Source: Cryoendolithus antarcticus (taxonomy: Eukaryota; Ascomycota; Dothideomycetes; Cladosporiales; Cladosporiaceae). Taken from it: a stretch of DNA of 64,000 nt. This document shows, piece by piece, positions 53,022 to 63,216 of this stretch; position 1 is the stretch's first letter, and every line of letters starts with the position of its first letter. The position numbers and the translations under genes were made by a program. Location of the stretch: contig NAJO01000004.1 in the NCBI GenBank assembly GCA_002077065.1, forward strand, positions 1,358,753-1,422,752. Direction: 5' to 3'. The notes under the pieces are model-generated. The model was not told where the DNA came from and did not search any database. It saw only the letters and a list, made by a program, of their open reading frames with translations.

Positions 53022-53934
53022 CTACTCCGCCTTGGGCTCCTCGGTCGTCGTCGCAGCAGCCGGCTTCTCCTCCTCGGTCGCAGCAGCAGCTGCTGGCGCC
53101 TCCTGAGTGGCAGCCGCAGCGGGCGCAGCCTCGCCCCCGTGGTCATCCGAGGACGTCCACAGAGTGAGGTTGTCACGCAGCAGTTGCATGATGAGGGTGC
53201 TGTCGCGGTAGGAGTCCTCGGACAGGCTGTCGAGCTCGGCAATCGCGTCGTCGAAGGCCTGCTTGGCGAGGTGGCAGGCGCGGTCGGGCGAGTTGAGGAT
53301 CTCGTAGTAGAAGACGGAGAAGTTGAGGGCGAGGCCTAGGCGGATGGGGTGGGTTGGGGTGAGCTCCGTCTGTGCCACGTCGGTTGCGTTCTTGTAGGCT
53401 TCGTGGGCGGCGGTGGCGGCGGTCTTGCGCTTGTCGCCCGAGGCGAACTCGGCGAGGTAGCGGTGGTAGTCGCCCTTCCTGCGATGTTTTCCGTCAGTGG
53501 GCTGAGCGTGGATGAGGCAGCAAGGCCGTTGGTGAGGCAGCAAGTGCAAGTACGTACATCTTATGGTAAAAGACCTTGCTCTCGCCGGTCTCGGCCTTGG
53601 GAATGAGGCTCTCGTCAAGCACATTCAGCACATCCTCGCAAACCTGCTCGAGCTCCTTCTCGATCTTCTGGCGGTAGGAGCGGATGATGCCGACGTGCTG
53701 GTCGGACCCCTTGGCCTCCTCCTTCTGCTCGATGCTGCTGATGATGCGCCAAGACGCGCGGCGGGTGCCGACAACGTTCTTGTAGGCGACCGAGAGCAGG
53801 TTGCGCTCGTCGACTGTGAGCTCGCCGCCGATCTTGGCCACTTCCTTCATGTACGTGACCATCTCATCGTAGCGCTCCGCCTGCTCGCACAGCCTCGCGA
53901 GGAAGGTCTTGCTGTTGCGCTCCTCGGTGGCCAT
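53022..53934 (-). CDS. BMH1: 14-3-3 protein
   Basis: Phosphoserine-binding dimeric adaptor, regulator of signalling and metabolism. Exons 53934-53558 and 53478-53022, intron 79 bp (GTACGT...CAG) splitting the KMKGDY codon; 277 residues. Start [20 protein letters not shown] is chosen over a Met 10 codons upstream because it matches the family start. Signatures: [79 protein letters not shown]. The tail is an Ala/Glu/Pro-rich acidic run of about 40 residues. This is the outermost clearly essential-type gene, about 10 kb from the telomere. Confidence 0.96.
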
Positions 53935-54324
53935 GATTGTGTTGTTGCGAGTGAAATTGTGCAAGGAGAGTGGGATTGTTGAGAGTGAGGTGGGCTTGTC
54001 AGTAAGTGGTGTGGTGTGGTGTGAGCTTGTGTGTGCCTCTGTTTTGGCGAGTAGAGGTGAGGCTGCGCGTTGGCGGGGCTAAGGGCTAATTTCGTGCGTC
54101 CCGGCCCGGGCCTAGCGTGTGATGAGGAGAACATGTGAGAGGGCACTCACGAGATGCTACCTCTACGATTCTACTACAAGCCGCCATGCCCACGATGAAA
54201 GGAAGCACAGAACCTGTGCAATAAGATCACGGATGAGCTGGTGGTGAATACGATAGGTGGTGGGCTGGGCTCCATGAATTTCACAGTCTGTGCCTATCTG
54301 CACTGCCGCACAAGACAAGACTAT
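53935..54324. promoter_or_regulatory. 14-3-3 upstream region
   Basis: 390 bp between the 14-3-3 start and the decayed gene. Contains a GT/GTGTGG-rich stretch (54000-54040). Confidence 0.4.
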
Positions 54325-55401
54325 TCAGTACTTCACAACAGCCAGTCCTTTACAGGCATGTCCCGCGTCCCCGAAGATCTTCACCTTGGCCGCCGGCTTC
54401 GTCTCACACTCCCACAATCGACCCGCCTAGTCAGCAACTAAGATGCGCTGTCTCGATTTGTCAAGGCGGAGTTCGATCGCCTCCCCAAAACCCTGCGCGA
54501 TGATCTCCCGACCACACTCGTTTCGAACCTCTGGCACTGGTCCCACAAGTGTCTTCTTGTTCAAGGTGTTGCCGAAAGGCATCTCCCCTCGATCGGTCCA
54601 GTACAAGACGCCTTCGTCGCCATCAAACTCGAGATCAATTGTTGCCGGCAGGCTGTGTGCTACAACTTCAATATCTTTTCGGTTTGCAGCACTACTGCCT
54701 TCGGGGAGGTCAATCGATGCCGAGAAGATGCGCCCTTGGCCCGACTTTATGTCTCCATTTTGCGTCCAGAAGAACTTGCCGAGCTTGTTGGACACAGTGA
54801 TACCGACGGGCCAGAAAGTCGCATCATGCATCTTATCCGCCTCAGCTTCCCAGTCACCTGTCTGTACAATGATCTCGTGCTGCGAGCTGTCGAGGTTGGC
54901 ACGGTGAATGCGCAAGCCCTCGCGATCGCAGATGTAGATCTTCTGACTCTCACTATCAATGTGGAGCTGCTTGGGCGTGTGTACGCTGCCTATGGGGATC
55001 ACTGTTTCGATGTCGCTGCCGTCGAGCTTTGCAGAACAGATTGCGCCATCGTTGATTAGTGGTAAGCCCTTGCACGTTCAGTACATCCTTCCATCGTGCA
55101 CGTCAATCCCGTCAGGCATTTTCTGGTTTGCCACTATGGCAGCTGGTCGAGCCGACTTGTTGTTCAAAGTGACTTCTAGGAGTTGTCCACTGCTGAGCAA
55201 CTTCTCCGTAGGAAGTTCGCCTGAGTAGACGCCTTGGTACATGTTGAGTAGCAGGATCTTGGTCCCATGTCCTTGCTGTGGAGGAGGGTAGAGACCACCT
55301 TTGTCGCTCTTGTTGCCGAGCTTGCCCAGATCGATGTAGTTCTTGACCAGCCGATGAGCGATCCCATTTGGTCCAGACCACTCTTCGGTATTCCGATGGG
55401 C
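54325..55401 (-). pseudogene. YWTD (LDL-receptor class B-like) beta-propeller gene with two in-frame stops
   Basis: One reading frame from 55401 to 54325 (358 codons plus end) keeps protein-like sequence throughout but is broken by TGA at 55080-55078 and TAG at 54429-54427. Before the first stop it reads GPNGIAHRLVKNYIDLGKL ... MPDGIDVHDGRMY, where the family expects Trp after MY; one base change turns TGG into TGA. After it comes TCKGLPLINDGAICSAKLDG, then YWTD-type blades (QKIYICDREGLRIHRANLD, GVLYWTDRGEMPFGNTLNKK). After the TAG, AGRLWECETKPAAKVKIFGD continues the propeller to TGA 54327-54325. Upstream of 55402 an AG acceptor (GTCACAG) probably marks an intron, and the first exon was not resolved. 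Recent inactivation is inferred because nothing else is damaged. Confidence 0.8.
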
Positions 55402-57556
55402 TCTGTGACGTTATCACAGTCAAGTCCATGCAAGACTGCCATCGGAGTACCCTGGAGATGTTTGGGTGAGTCGTTGTCCACCCACGTCCTGTTCGCGGCG
55501 AAGGCCGACATGGCGAGAAGACTAGGTGAGAAATACAACATCCCCACATACAGCACTGCAGCGGTATCGTGCACAAGAAGCCCACCCATAGCCAAGCTAG
55601 GACTAGCGACCCTCGAGTAGCGCATCTGGGATCCCTCCTTCAATGCCAACCTCCTCCGCCCTCACAATTCCTGACCACGGAAGACACCGAGCGGCATACT
55701 TGCACTGGCGAGAAAGAGCAGGACGCGGATATCACAGAGATGGGGCCATGCTGGCTGTCTGCAGAGGCGTTCGAGCTGTGCGAGCAAATTTTAATGCGTT
55801 TGCCATGCGGTGCGCTTGACTTGCGCAGCTTCGCAGTTCTTGGGTGGGTATAAGCGCGTCGATATATACGGCAGGAATAAAATACGCTTGCAGACGTCGC
55901 AAAGGTCGCTGTCGAAGCCTGTCATGCAGCTGACAGGGAACCGATGCAGCGTGGTCGGTCCGAGCACGGCTCGCTCCCTCAATCGCATGCAGAGGACGCG
56001 GTAACACCTGTTTGCACCGTGCGTCCGAACCTCAGTGCTGCAGCCAGCGCTGTGCAGACGAAAGAGATGAACGCCAGTTGCAGTGGTGCGGAGGTGCAAA
56101 GGAGGTGGTCTGGCCTGGGCGATGCATCGCAGCAGGAGAGCGAGGGCGCGGCGAAGGAGGCGCACACTACGGTCTCGAAGAAGACAGGTAAGGGTAACTG
56201 CACATCGCGCCGGAGCGCAGGTAGAGTGAAGATGATACCTCTTGCGCTCCTTCACTGGAGGCTGACTTCTGGCTCTGAGAGCGTGAGGGCATGTGCGGCT
56301 GCCCTGCGCGCTGCTCGCGGGGGCGGATGATGGCGACGATTGCGTGACTGTCCGGTGTTGTGACCGGCCGCGAGGTCAGTACGAGTGGGTCTGCTTATGA
56401 GATTTCTTTACTTCCGTTTCTTATCCCAACTCCCGCATCCTGCAAAGTCTTCACTTCAACACTCAGCCACGTAGGTCTTTTCATACCTCGCAGCGTTGTC
56501 ATCGATGACGACCGCCCATCCTAAGTCAACATCGAATACCTCAGCACGCGATCCGCGTCCTCACGAGTCAGCGTTCACACCAGCACGAGGCGTCCCATCC
56601 TGCGCATCATCAGCCTGCGCTCCGTTAGAATGGAGCGCCAGCTAGCAAACTCGAGGCGCGAGCTCGCAAATATGGAGCGCCAGCACAACATCATCCAGAC
56701 CCTCTACCGCGGAGCGTCTCTGCAAACACCGACAACGCCAAAGACTCTTCTGAGGTTGCTGCCAAGGACAAGCTGGTCCAGCAGCTTCCGCCCGACACGG
56801 CATCCATGGCTTCCTACTCAGTGCTACCAACATAATGCCTAGTCAAGCTGGCACGCTCGCTGCTTACGCGCAATCGATCGGAGGCTATACACCAAGATCC
56901 TAGATGGCGCTTAGTTGGCATCGACAGCCACCGCCGCCTGCCACCAGCTTCCGAACGCTCCGGACCATGTGGCTTGCAAAGAGCGATACGCTCAGAAGCA
57001 AGCACGTCGATATCCCGAAGCGATAATCAATACGCCGATGATCAACGCCACTGTCCGTGGAAGCGCGAGTCGATGCTGTGCAGGTGATGGGTACACGAAG
57101 AAGGAGATTTTGGAGGAGACATCAGCAGGGGCTGCGAACGTATGGGAAATCGAGCGATGAACGTCTAGCTGTCGCCTTACTGAAGCTGTAACATTTTCCG
57201 CGAGCAGGCAGTTGGCTTCGGTCAGGGTCAGATCGCTTTGTACGCTCTCAGGTAAGTTGAGCTTTCAATCCGTGTCACGAAGTCGCTTCTTGTATTCCAT
57301 TGCAGTCGTCCTCCGTACCCACAGACGCATCGCTATAGCGAGTGTTGCTGTGTGTATCATGTAAGCAAGACCTCCGCTTGACAGTTTCGATCTGCATCGC
57401 CTAGATGTAAACATGTCTGATACGTGTTCGTAAGCCTACTCTGTCTCGTGGGCGTGAGTATGCTTAATAACCCGGAACCAGTGCTTCGTGCGACGGACGA
57501 CACAGATAGCGAGCTTACATCTTCTGCGACTCTTTCGAACATCGTAGATGTCCAAT
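55402..57556. other. poorly coding subtelomeric stretch with possible gene remnants
   Basis: No intact gene supported. 55402-55650 may hold the first exon of the YWTD pseudogene (an open minus frame reaches 55649). At 56630-56826 the plus strand shows a helical peptide (MERQLANSRRELANMERQHN) which, after a 2-nt frame change near 56720, continues as NAKDSSEVAAKDKLVQQLPP up to a TAA; this looks like one coding sequence broken by a frameshift. A further 81-codon frame at 56915-57160 has no family features. Frames at 55944-56330 (plus) and 55791-56255 (minus) are unsupported. Confidence 0.35.
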
Positions 57557-58018
57557 CTAAGCCCCCACGTATATCGCACCCGCAGCGAGCGCCGAGATAC
57601 CTGCACCAGGTATGGCATGGAACCGACCACTTGACTTCGACCCGGCGCACGCGAGGAAGAAACCATCGGTCCCAGCAACTACGATGCCGATAATGACTAG
57701 GATCGTGGCTGCCTCTGTCCATTTCCCTTGGTATGCGAATGTAAGGAGGGTGAGGCCCGTCCCGAGTTGTCGCACTCCCATCAGCGAGGCGTACGACTCC
57801 GCGAGACGGCAACAATGCTGGTCGGCGCGAGATGCTGCCGTGTTGCGGCGCGCGTCGGCGTTTGTGTCGTTGGTCTCGTTCCCCTTCGTTGATTCCAGCG
57901 CAAGGCCGAACGATCTTGAGAATCCGACGGGATCTACGACTCCCCTTGCCCCAGTTCCAACAGCGAGTGTCGCAAACGTAACACAAACGAACTTGAACGT
58001 AGGGAGAATGTAGTCCAT
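57557..58018 (-). CDS. DUF4267-like small membrane protein
   Basis: 153 residues, complete from ATG 58018 to TAG. Four hydrophobic segments: residues about 8-26 (FKFVCVTFATLAVGTGARGV), 85-97 (GTGLTLLTFAY), 105-123 (ATILVIIGIVVAGTDGFFLA) and 135-152 (HAIPGAGISALAAGAIYVGA). SYASLMGVRQLGTGLTLLTF, GKWTEAATIL and GTDGFF fit the pattern of the fungal and bacterial DUF4267 family (GxRxxxxGLxLL, DG), function unknown. An Asn/Asp/Thr-rich loop (ESTKGNETNDTNADARRNT) is lineage-specific. Intact despite degraded neighbours. Its start lies only 16 bp from the end of the dehydrogenase fragment, so the promoter region is within decayed sequence. Confidence 0.75.
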   Translation of the reverse strand: MDYILPTFKFVCVTFATLAVGTGARGVVDPVGFSRSFGLALESTKGNETNDTNADARRNTAASRADQHCCRLAESYASLMGVRQLGTGLTLLTFAYQGKWTEAATILVIIGIVVAGTDGFFLACAGSKSSGRFHAIPGAGISALAAGAIYVGA

Positions 58019-58042
58019 AGCTTATAGGTATACTCAGGGGCC

Positions 58043-58090
58043 GAGGTTTCGAGGGATCGAGGGGTCGAGGTATCGAGGGGTCGAGGTATT
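58043..58090. repeat. six-copy degenerate 8-bp tandem repeat GAGGnnTC
   Basis: Consecutive units: gaggtttc, gagggatc, gaggggtc, gaggtatc, gaggggtc, gaggtatt. It sits at the downstream end of the truncated dehydrogenase frame and 25 bp from the DUF4267-like start codon. Confidence 0.9.
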
Positions 58091-58135
58091 GTCGTGAGAG
58101 TATTGCGGGTTACCTTTACTTAACCTACCTTGGCC

Positions 58136-58150
58136 GGTACGGGCCGTACC
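58136..58150. repeat. short perfect inverted repeat at the dehydrogenase break
   Basis: GGTACGG-g-CCGTACC: 7-bp arms around a single base, about 40 bp beyond the last recognisable dehydrogenase codon. Confidence 0.7.
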
Positions 58151-58471
58151 GTCGTACCAACTTAAATAACTGTAAGTACTCCTTAGATTTAGATCCATGG
58201 CCTCAAAGACGAGCCACGCGATTTTCACAGCCTGCTCGAGATCTTCGACGCCTTCGTAAGTTCCTGCCTGTCCGTAATTCAGTGCGAGATAGATCGCCAA
58301 ATTGTCCTTGATGTAGGCGACGGCGTCTGTCCTCGACCGCTCGCTCGGGTCCCGAATGATGACATGCCATCCTGCGCTTACCCAGCACGCGGCGATTCTG
58401 CGGCCCAGTACGCCGTCTCCGAGTACGACTACAGGGCGTGAGGCGTATTCCATCGGTGGTGACCAAGACAT

Positions 58472-59423
58472 GATGCTGGGAGATTAAAGGATTCGAAGTA
58501 AGGGCCGAAGGGAATGTGGTGGATGGATTGCAAATGTGCTGATTTAGAGAAGGGCGGCCATCCTACTTTATATTCCCACCTGTATAGGGACACAAGGTAG
58601 ACATTGTACTTGACTGCGGCGTCGATCGGATGCCGTCTGCTTCCAGCTATCACACGTAGCGTGCGCCAATAGGAAAGTCACTTTCATAGCCGGCGGATTC
58701 CGGTGCTATATTCTACATTAATGAATTTTGCGGACGTAGCGATATGGTGTATGCAAGCTGATCGACATACGTGTTATAGGGACTTGTTTGTGCAGGTCCC
58801 CACTCGCCGATCGGCGCGAGCTTCAATGCCTGTCTCCGCGATAGACAAACTTGTGCCGACTGTCCGGAGGACATCGAATTCCTGCGGTGAGCATCATCGG
58901 ACGAAGCATGTGACACACGTGCATGCTGATACGGCGTCGACTGCGATGATGGAATTGGCCCAGATACACGGAACCCGAAGTTCAACCGCACACGGCTAAG
59001 CGAAGATCACAGGCGACTGTCGAGCATGTATGGAAGCGTTGTGGAGAGGTTTGACCTCAATTCTCAGGTATAAGGCCGTAGGGTACGTCTACAAGGTGCG
59101 TGCCTACCATCGACGACTGAGTCTTGATGCTCAAGTCACTCTTCAACCTCTGTTAGGGTAACACTTTAGCCTCTCGGGAGGAATGCCGTAGCAGCAATGT
59201 TCAACCTGGCTAGACATGAGCATGCACTACATAGTCGTCAGAGATTAAGAGAAGCGGTGATACTGATAAGGTGTTCATGGCGTAGCGTCTACGTACCTGG
59301 GAGATGGCAAGTATCGCGAGTTCCCTATACTACTCTGAGCGGCGCATGTCCGAATGTACCAAGTAAGCCTCCTAACGCGAGCGCGTAACTGACAAGCACT
59401 ACAGCAGCCAAGATGGTGGAGCC
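58472..59423. other. subtelomeric spacer, no gene supported
   Basis: 952 bp. Short frames on both strands lack motifs. Base composition is mixed, without the CpA loss seen nearer the telomere. Confidence 0.4.
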
Positions 59424-60477
59424 TCAACTAGGCTTCACTCGCCGGCCGAGGACCACTATGGGCACGACAGAGCCAGCGGCAGTCCATACGTCTGGGTGCC
59501 CAATTGCAAGGTATAACGCACGAGTGGCCCCCGAGTGTGTCGTTATTGACACGTATGTGCTCTCATCGTTCTCGAAAAGGTCCTGCAAAAAATTCCGCCA
59601 GAGCTCCGCGTGCTCTTGCATGGTCTCGCGATGGTCAGGGGTCCACAACCTATCGTCTGCCGTCAGACCTGGACTCAGCTCGAAATATGGGAATTCCGCT
59701 TGTATCTGGGAGGTCGAACTTCGCTTGTCGCAGGTGTGGACGCCGAAGATCTCTCGCAGCGACTCGTGCACTATCGGAGACTTGGATGGCGGGAGTCCTG
59801 CGACATTCTGCCAGGTTGTCGCCACGGTTTGCAGACATCTGCGTAGCGGGCTGGTGTAGAACGAAGTTGGTGCGGCTACCTGGTCCATTTTGATCGCGTT
59901 GGTCCAGAACTCGCCAAGATCTTGAGCTTGCTGAAGTCCCCTTTCAGTGAGCTTGGGATCGACCCATGACATGGTCTCATCGCCATCAATCTTCGACCAA
60001 TATCGCTCCCATTCGTGTCTACCAACCTTGCGCTCCTTCACATTGTGTACGCCTGCACCCAGTCAGAAAGCCTACGCAAAAGCTGCAAGTGAGGACACAG
60101 TGCTGATTACCTTCTCCGTGGCGGGCAACAAACAAAAGTTTGTATCGCTCATATGCTGGACTGGCCGAGTTTAGATGATCAAGATACCGTTGTAGTCGTT
60201 CCCACGGAAGGGTCTCAGATTGTCCTACGTCAGACTCGTACTCTCGATCAATGATACCAAGTCGCGGCAATGTCCTTGCTCGGAAACCGCTCTCAGGCCC
60301 TGTCTGCTGCTGATCATGCTGAAATAAACCGGATACGTATGAGAATTGCACGAAACTGCCCGGTGGCATTGTCGTGCTGGGGCTGAGTCGGTCCCTGAGG
60401 CCCTGCCACGAGATTGCGACGAGGGTGAGTGCAAGCAAGATTATTAATACTCCTGGTCGGTACATTAAGTCAACCAT
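59424..60477 (-). CDS. membrane-anchored histidine phosphatase (phosphoglycerate-mutase-like, Pmu1 type)
   Basis: Histidine-acid phosphatase superfamily protein, substrate unknown. Exons 60477-60111 and 60052-59424, intron 58 bp (GTAATC...CAG) splitting the Gly codon of the active-site motif; 331 residues. Start is the ATG at 60477 (MVDLMYRPGVLIILLALTLV); the open frame extends to a TTG only. Residues 8-25 form a signal anchor. The catalytic motif is RHGEG-VHN (R119, H120, H125, N126), restored only by the splice. Other conserved parts: WVDPKLTERGLQQAQDLG, FYTSPLRRCLQT, HESLREIFGVHTCDKRSS and the second His in ITTHSGATRAL. All catalytic residues are intact although neighbours are decayed. Confidence 0.88.
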
Positions 60478-60759
60478 CGGCGAGCATCGCTTTAGCAAGT
60501 ATGCGGTGGGAAGATGTTGTAGGACACGGGCTCATCTCATCATGTCGACCACATGCTGTCGCCCTGACCCCGCAGCGCGTGCATCTGAGGCCGCAACCGG
60601 TGAATACAGTGCATGAGGCTTGCATCTCATCTGAGCTATAACGGTATGCGCGTAGAGACGAGCCAACATAAGACATCAATGTCTTGTCTTAGGCTGCACA
60701 TGTTGGACTTCGGTCCCGTCCAGAACTGTTGTCATATGTAAGTGTCCTACCGTAACAAA

Positions 60760-62736
60760 ATGTCACAATCTTTGCCCGGTCTGGCAAAAAACTTCATTCC
60801 GCCCCAAGTATACGAGAAAGTTAGATTCGACGATGCGAAAGAAGAGATCAGGCTACTAAAGGTAGTCTCGTTCGAGCCCATAGTCGAATGTGAGCTCGAG
60901 GTCATGTCGCTTCGCAGGATTGACAGCTTCGCTGCGCTCTCATACACGTGGAAGAATGCTCTACACCCAGAGCAAGCTCAGACTTCTGAGAACGAAGGCT
61001 TGAAGGTGGTCAGGTGCAACGGAGTCGAATGTTATTTGCTAGAGAATCTGTTCGACGCACTAGCCCATCTTGGCAGACGACATGATCAAGAGCTTTTTTG
61101 GGTAGACGCAATCTGCATCCATCAGTCTAATCTCGAGGAGAAGACATCGCAAGTCCAGCTCATGAGTGCGATATACCAGAAAGCAACCAGCGTGCTCGTC
61201 TGGCTTGGAAAGGCCGATGATGACACCGACAACGCAAAGCACATTATCGATCATCTGGGCAATCTTGAGATCGAAAAGCTCAAGTCAATCACTGCTGACG
61301 CTCTCGAGTCACCCAGCGTTCAAGATCTGCTCAAGAACACATTTCACGATCGGAAGTACTGGGTCTCACTCGCTAGGTTCCTGCGGCGGACGTGGTTCAC
61401 TCGAGCTTGGGTGGTCCAGGAGGTCATCCTGGCCAGTCCGGATAGTATTTTCGTTTACTCTGGGGATTACAAGATCTCTTGGCCTGCAATAAGAGCAGTA
61501 TCTGGCTGGCTCTCGAGCAGTCCATGGAGGCAAACGTTCTCCGATCAGAGCTTCCTTGGTGACAGCCACCAGCCTCCGCGATTGAATTCCGCGGCGAAAA
61601 TCGGGGGTACGCAAGACGACATCATGAAGATGACGAAGGTCTCTTTCTCCGGCGAGCCACATGACCTTTTCCTGGACACGCTGATCAGAGTGCGTGAATT
61701 CGATTGTGAAATGCGTCGAGACAAGGCGTACTGTTGCTACGGCATTGGCATGCGCTACCGACCAAGAGGTTTTCCGTTCCCGAAGCCAGAGTATCGCGAT
61801 GGATTCACAGACGCGGATGCCTTCACACAGACCGCACAAGCGGTGTTGCAGATGTCGCAAAGCCTGCATTTGCTGGCATACGCGGAGAGTAGAAGATCAA
61901 CTGACCTGCAAGGCAAAGACACGATGCCATCCTGGGTGCCCGACTGGTCCGTATCTGACACGTTAGGACTCGGTGTCACAGGCTATCGACGATACTGGGC
62001 TGCGGCAAACCTGACTCAGATAGTTGAGTTTGCCGACGTCCCTCAAAGACGCATCCTTCGACTGAGGGCCGCTGAGATCGATCAGGTCGCACACCTTGGC
62101 AACTCGAAAGGAGAGATTGCTAGCGGCGCAGACCTCCGGGCTACTCGTGAAGTTATTGGCCTAATTCGCTCTGACTACCGAGTCCGCGGTGAGGCTACCG
62201 TCCAGGGCCGCGAGGAAGTGCTGTGGAGAACACTTGTCACCGATACGTGCCCAGGTATCAGATGTCCTGCTCTCCCGGAGATCGGCACCCAGTTCCGACC
62301 ATGGTTGCACCAGAAGAGTAAGAATGCTGGTAGGCGCATCCTTGAGGTCCTCAACGATCTATCCCAAGCAACGACAGGCGCCAGCTCAGACAATTATATA
62401 CCACAGTCTTCTGCATCTTCGTCGAGCGGCCTTCGACCAGATCCGCAAAGAGCCGCGTTTGCCAATAATTTTGGGCTCAGAATGTGTCTCAAACTATTCG
62501 TAACAGATTCAGGTCTCCTTGGCTCTGGTGCTGAAGCTATACAGCCCAAAGACTCATTGTGGATCGTACCAGGTTCGAGAGTACCGTTAGTCATGAGGAG
62601 GTTTACGCCCTCAGCACATAAATATCCCAACAGGTACCAGCTTGTCGGCGCGGCTTATGTTCATGGACTTATGCACGGCGAAGCCTTGATGCAAGATCCG
62701 CCCTTGAACTTCCAGACAATGATCGAAGTAGTGTGA
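60760..62736 (+). CDS. HET-domain protein (heterokaryon incompatibility type)
   Basis: Probable non-self recognition protein of the HET superfamily. 658 residues, single exon; ATG 60760 is chosen (MSQSLPGLAKNFIPPQVYEK); the open frame begins 6 codons upstream without an ATG. HET domain at about 30-200: EIRLLKVVSFEPIVECELEV, FAALSYTWKNAL (SYxW motif), LFWVDAICIHQSNLEEKTSQ and VQLMSAIYQKATSVLVWLG, the three classical HET blocks. RTWFTRAWVVQEVILA follows (RxWFxRxWVxQE). The C-terminal half (about 330-658) has an alpha/beta pattern common in these proteins, but no NACHT, ankyrin or WD repeats. Intact, 1.1 kb from the telomere repeats. No partner gene such as a SesB-like lipase is visible next to it. 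Confidence 0.93.
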   Translation: MSQSLPGLAKNFIPPQVYEKVRFDDAKEEIRLLKVVSFEPIVECELEVMSLRRIDSFAALSYTWKNALHPEQAQTSENEGLKVVRCNGVECYLLENLFDALAHLGRRHDQELFWVDAICIHQSNLEEKTSQVQLMSAIYQKATSVLVWLGKADDDTDNAKHIIDHLGNLEIEKLKSITADALESPSVQDLLKNTFHDRKYWVSLARFLRRTWFTRAWVVQEVILASPDSIFVYSGDYKISWPAIRAVSGWLSSSPWRQTFSDQSFLGDSHQPPRLNSAAKIGGTQDDIMKMTKVSFSGEPHDLFLDTLIRVREFDCEMRRDKAYCCYGIGMRYRPRGFPFPKPEYRDGFTDADAFTQTAQAVLQMSQSLHLLAYAESRRSTDLQGKDTMPSWVPDWSVSDTLGLGVTGYRRYWAAANLTQIVEFADVPQRRILRLRAAEIDQVAHLGNSKGEIASGADLRATREVIGLIRSDYRVRGEATVQGREEVLWRTLVTDTCPGIRCPALPEIGTQFRPWLHQKSKNAGRRILEVLNDLSQATTGASSDNYIPQSSASSSSGLRPDPQRAAFANNFGLRMCLKLFVTDSGLLGSGAEAIQPKDSLWIVPGSRVPLVMRRFTPSAHKYPNRYQLVGAAYVHGLMHGEALMQDPPLNFQTMIEVV

Positions 62737-63216
62737 GCTTGACCTAGTCTTTCTGGATGCGCACTACAAACCGATAGTCGTCTTACTGGCTGAAGAAGTG
62801 AGGACCGTGTTGCTCAAAAATGATCGGATTAAGAGAGCTCGGCTTGAAGGTGGGGCCTGACAAACGCGTCTTACTCAGTCGTCTGATCTCCACCTGATAC
62901 TTCCTCAAGTTCGTTGGGTCCCTGCATTTCCACTGCTGTCACTGGCCACGTTCGGTATGACAATGACAGACGAGGACCGCAAGACCTTGCTCCAGCGTCT
63001 CGCGGGGCATCTCCCAGGGTCTGCGATCGCAAGTGATGCCGCCTTTGCCACTTGGCAGTACGATGCCACAGCGCCGATCTTGTGGAGCGTATGCTCGAGG
63101 CTCAGCAAGGCGTAAAGTCTCGATAACGGAGGTTTAATGGAGAGATTGCGGGTTGGAGGAAGGGCGGAGAGGATAGAACGCCAGGCTCGAGGCACGAAGC
63201 CCCGAGAGGACTAGCA
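62737..63216. other. transition from HET gene to telomere-proximal DNA
   Basis: 480 bp. A short plus frame (about 62958-63116, 52 codons, starting MTMTDEDRKTLLQRLAGHLP) is too short and unmatched to call; it may be a remnant. CpA dinucleotides are still normal here. Confidence 0.4.

Larger units (their letters stand above)
58034..58471 (-). pseudogene. truncated 3-hydroxyacyl-CoA dehydrogenase, N-terminal fragment
   Basis: The frame starts at MSWSPPMEYASRPVVVLGDG and shows a NAD-binding Rossmann motif (VVVLGDGVLGRRIA, GxGxxG), then IIRDPSERSRTDAVAYIKDN and EDLEQAVKIAWLVFEAM, matching the first about 95 residues of fungal 3-hydroxyacyl-CoA dehydrogenase-like proteins (normally about 300 residues). 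Similarity stops at FEAM (about 58190), where the family continues with VPE and the catalytic domain. The remaining about 50 codons run through AT-richer sequence, a palindrome and an octamer repeat (PRYLDPSIPRNL is their translation). No catalytic domain remains in the window. Could it be a real short protein? Unlikely, since the active-site His region is missing. Confidence 0.8.
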
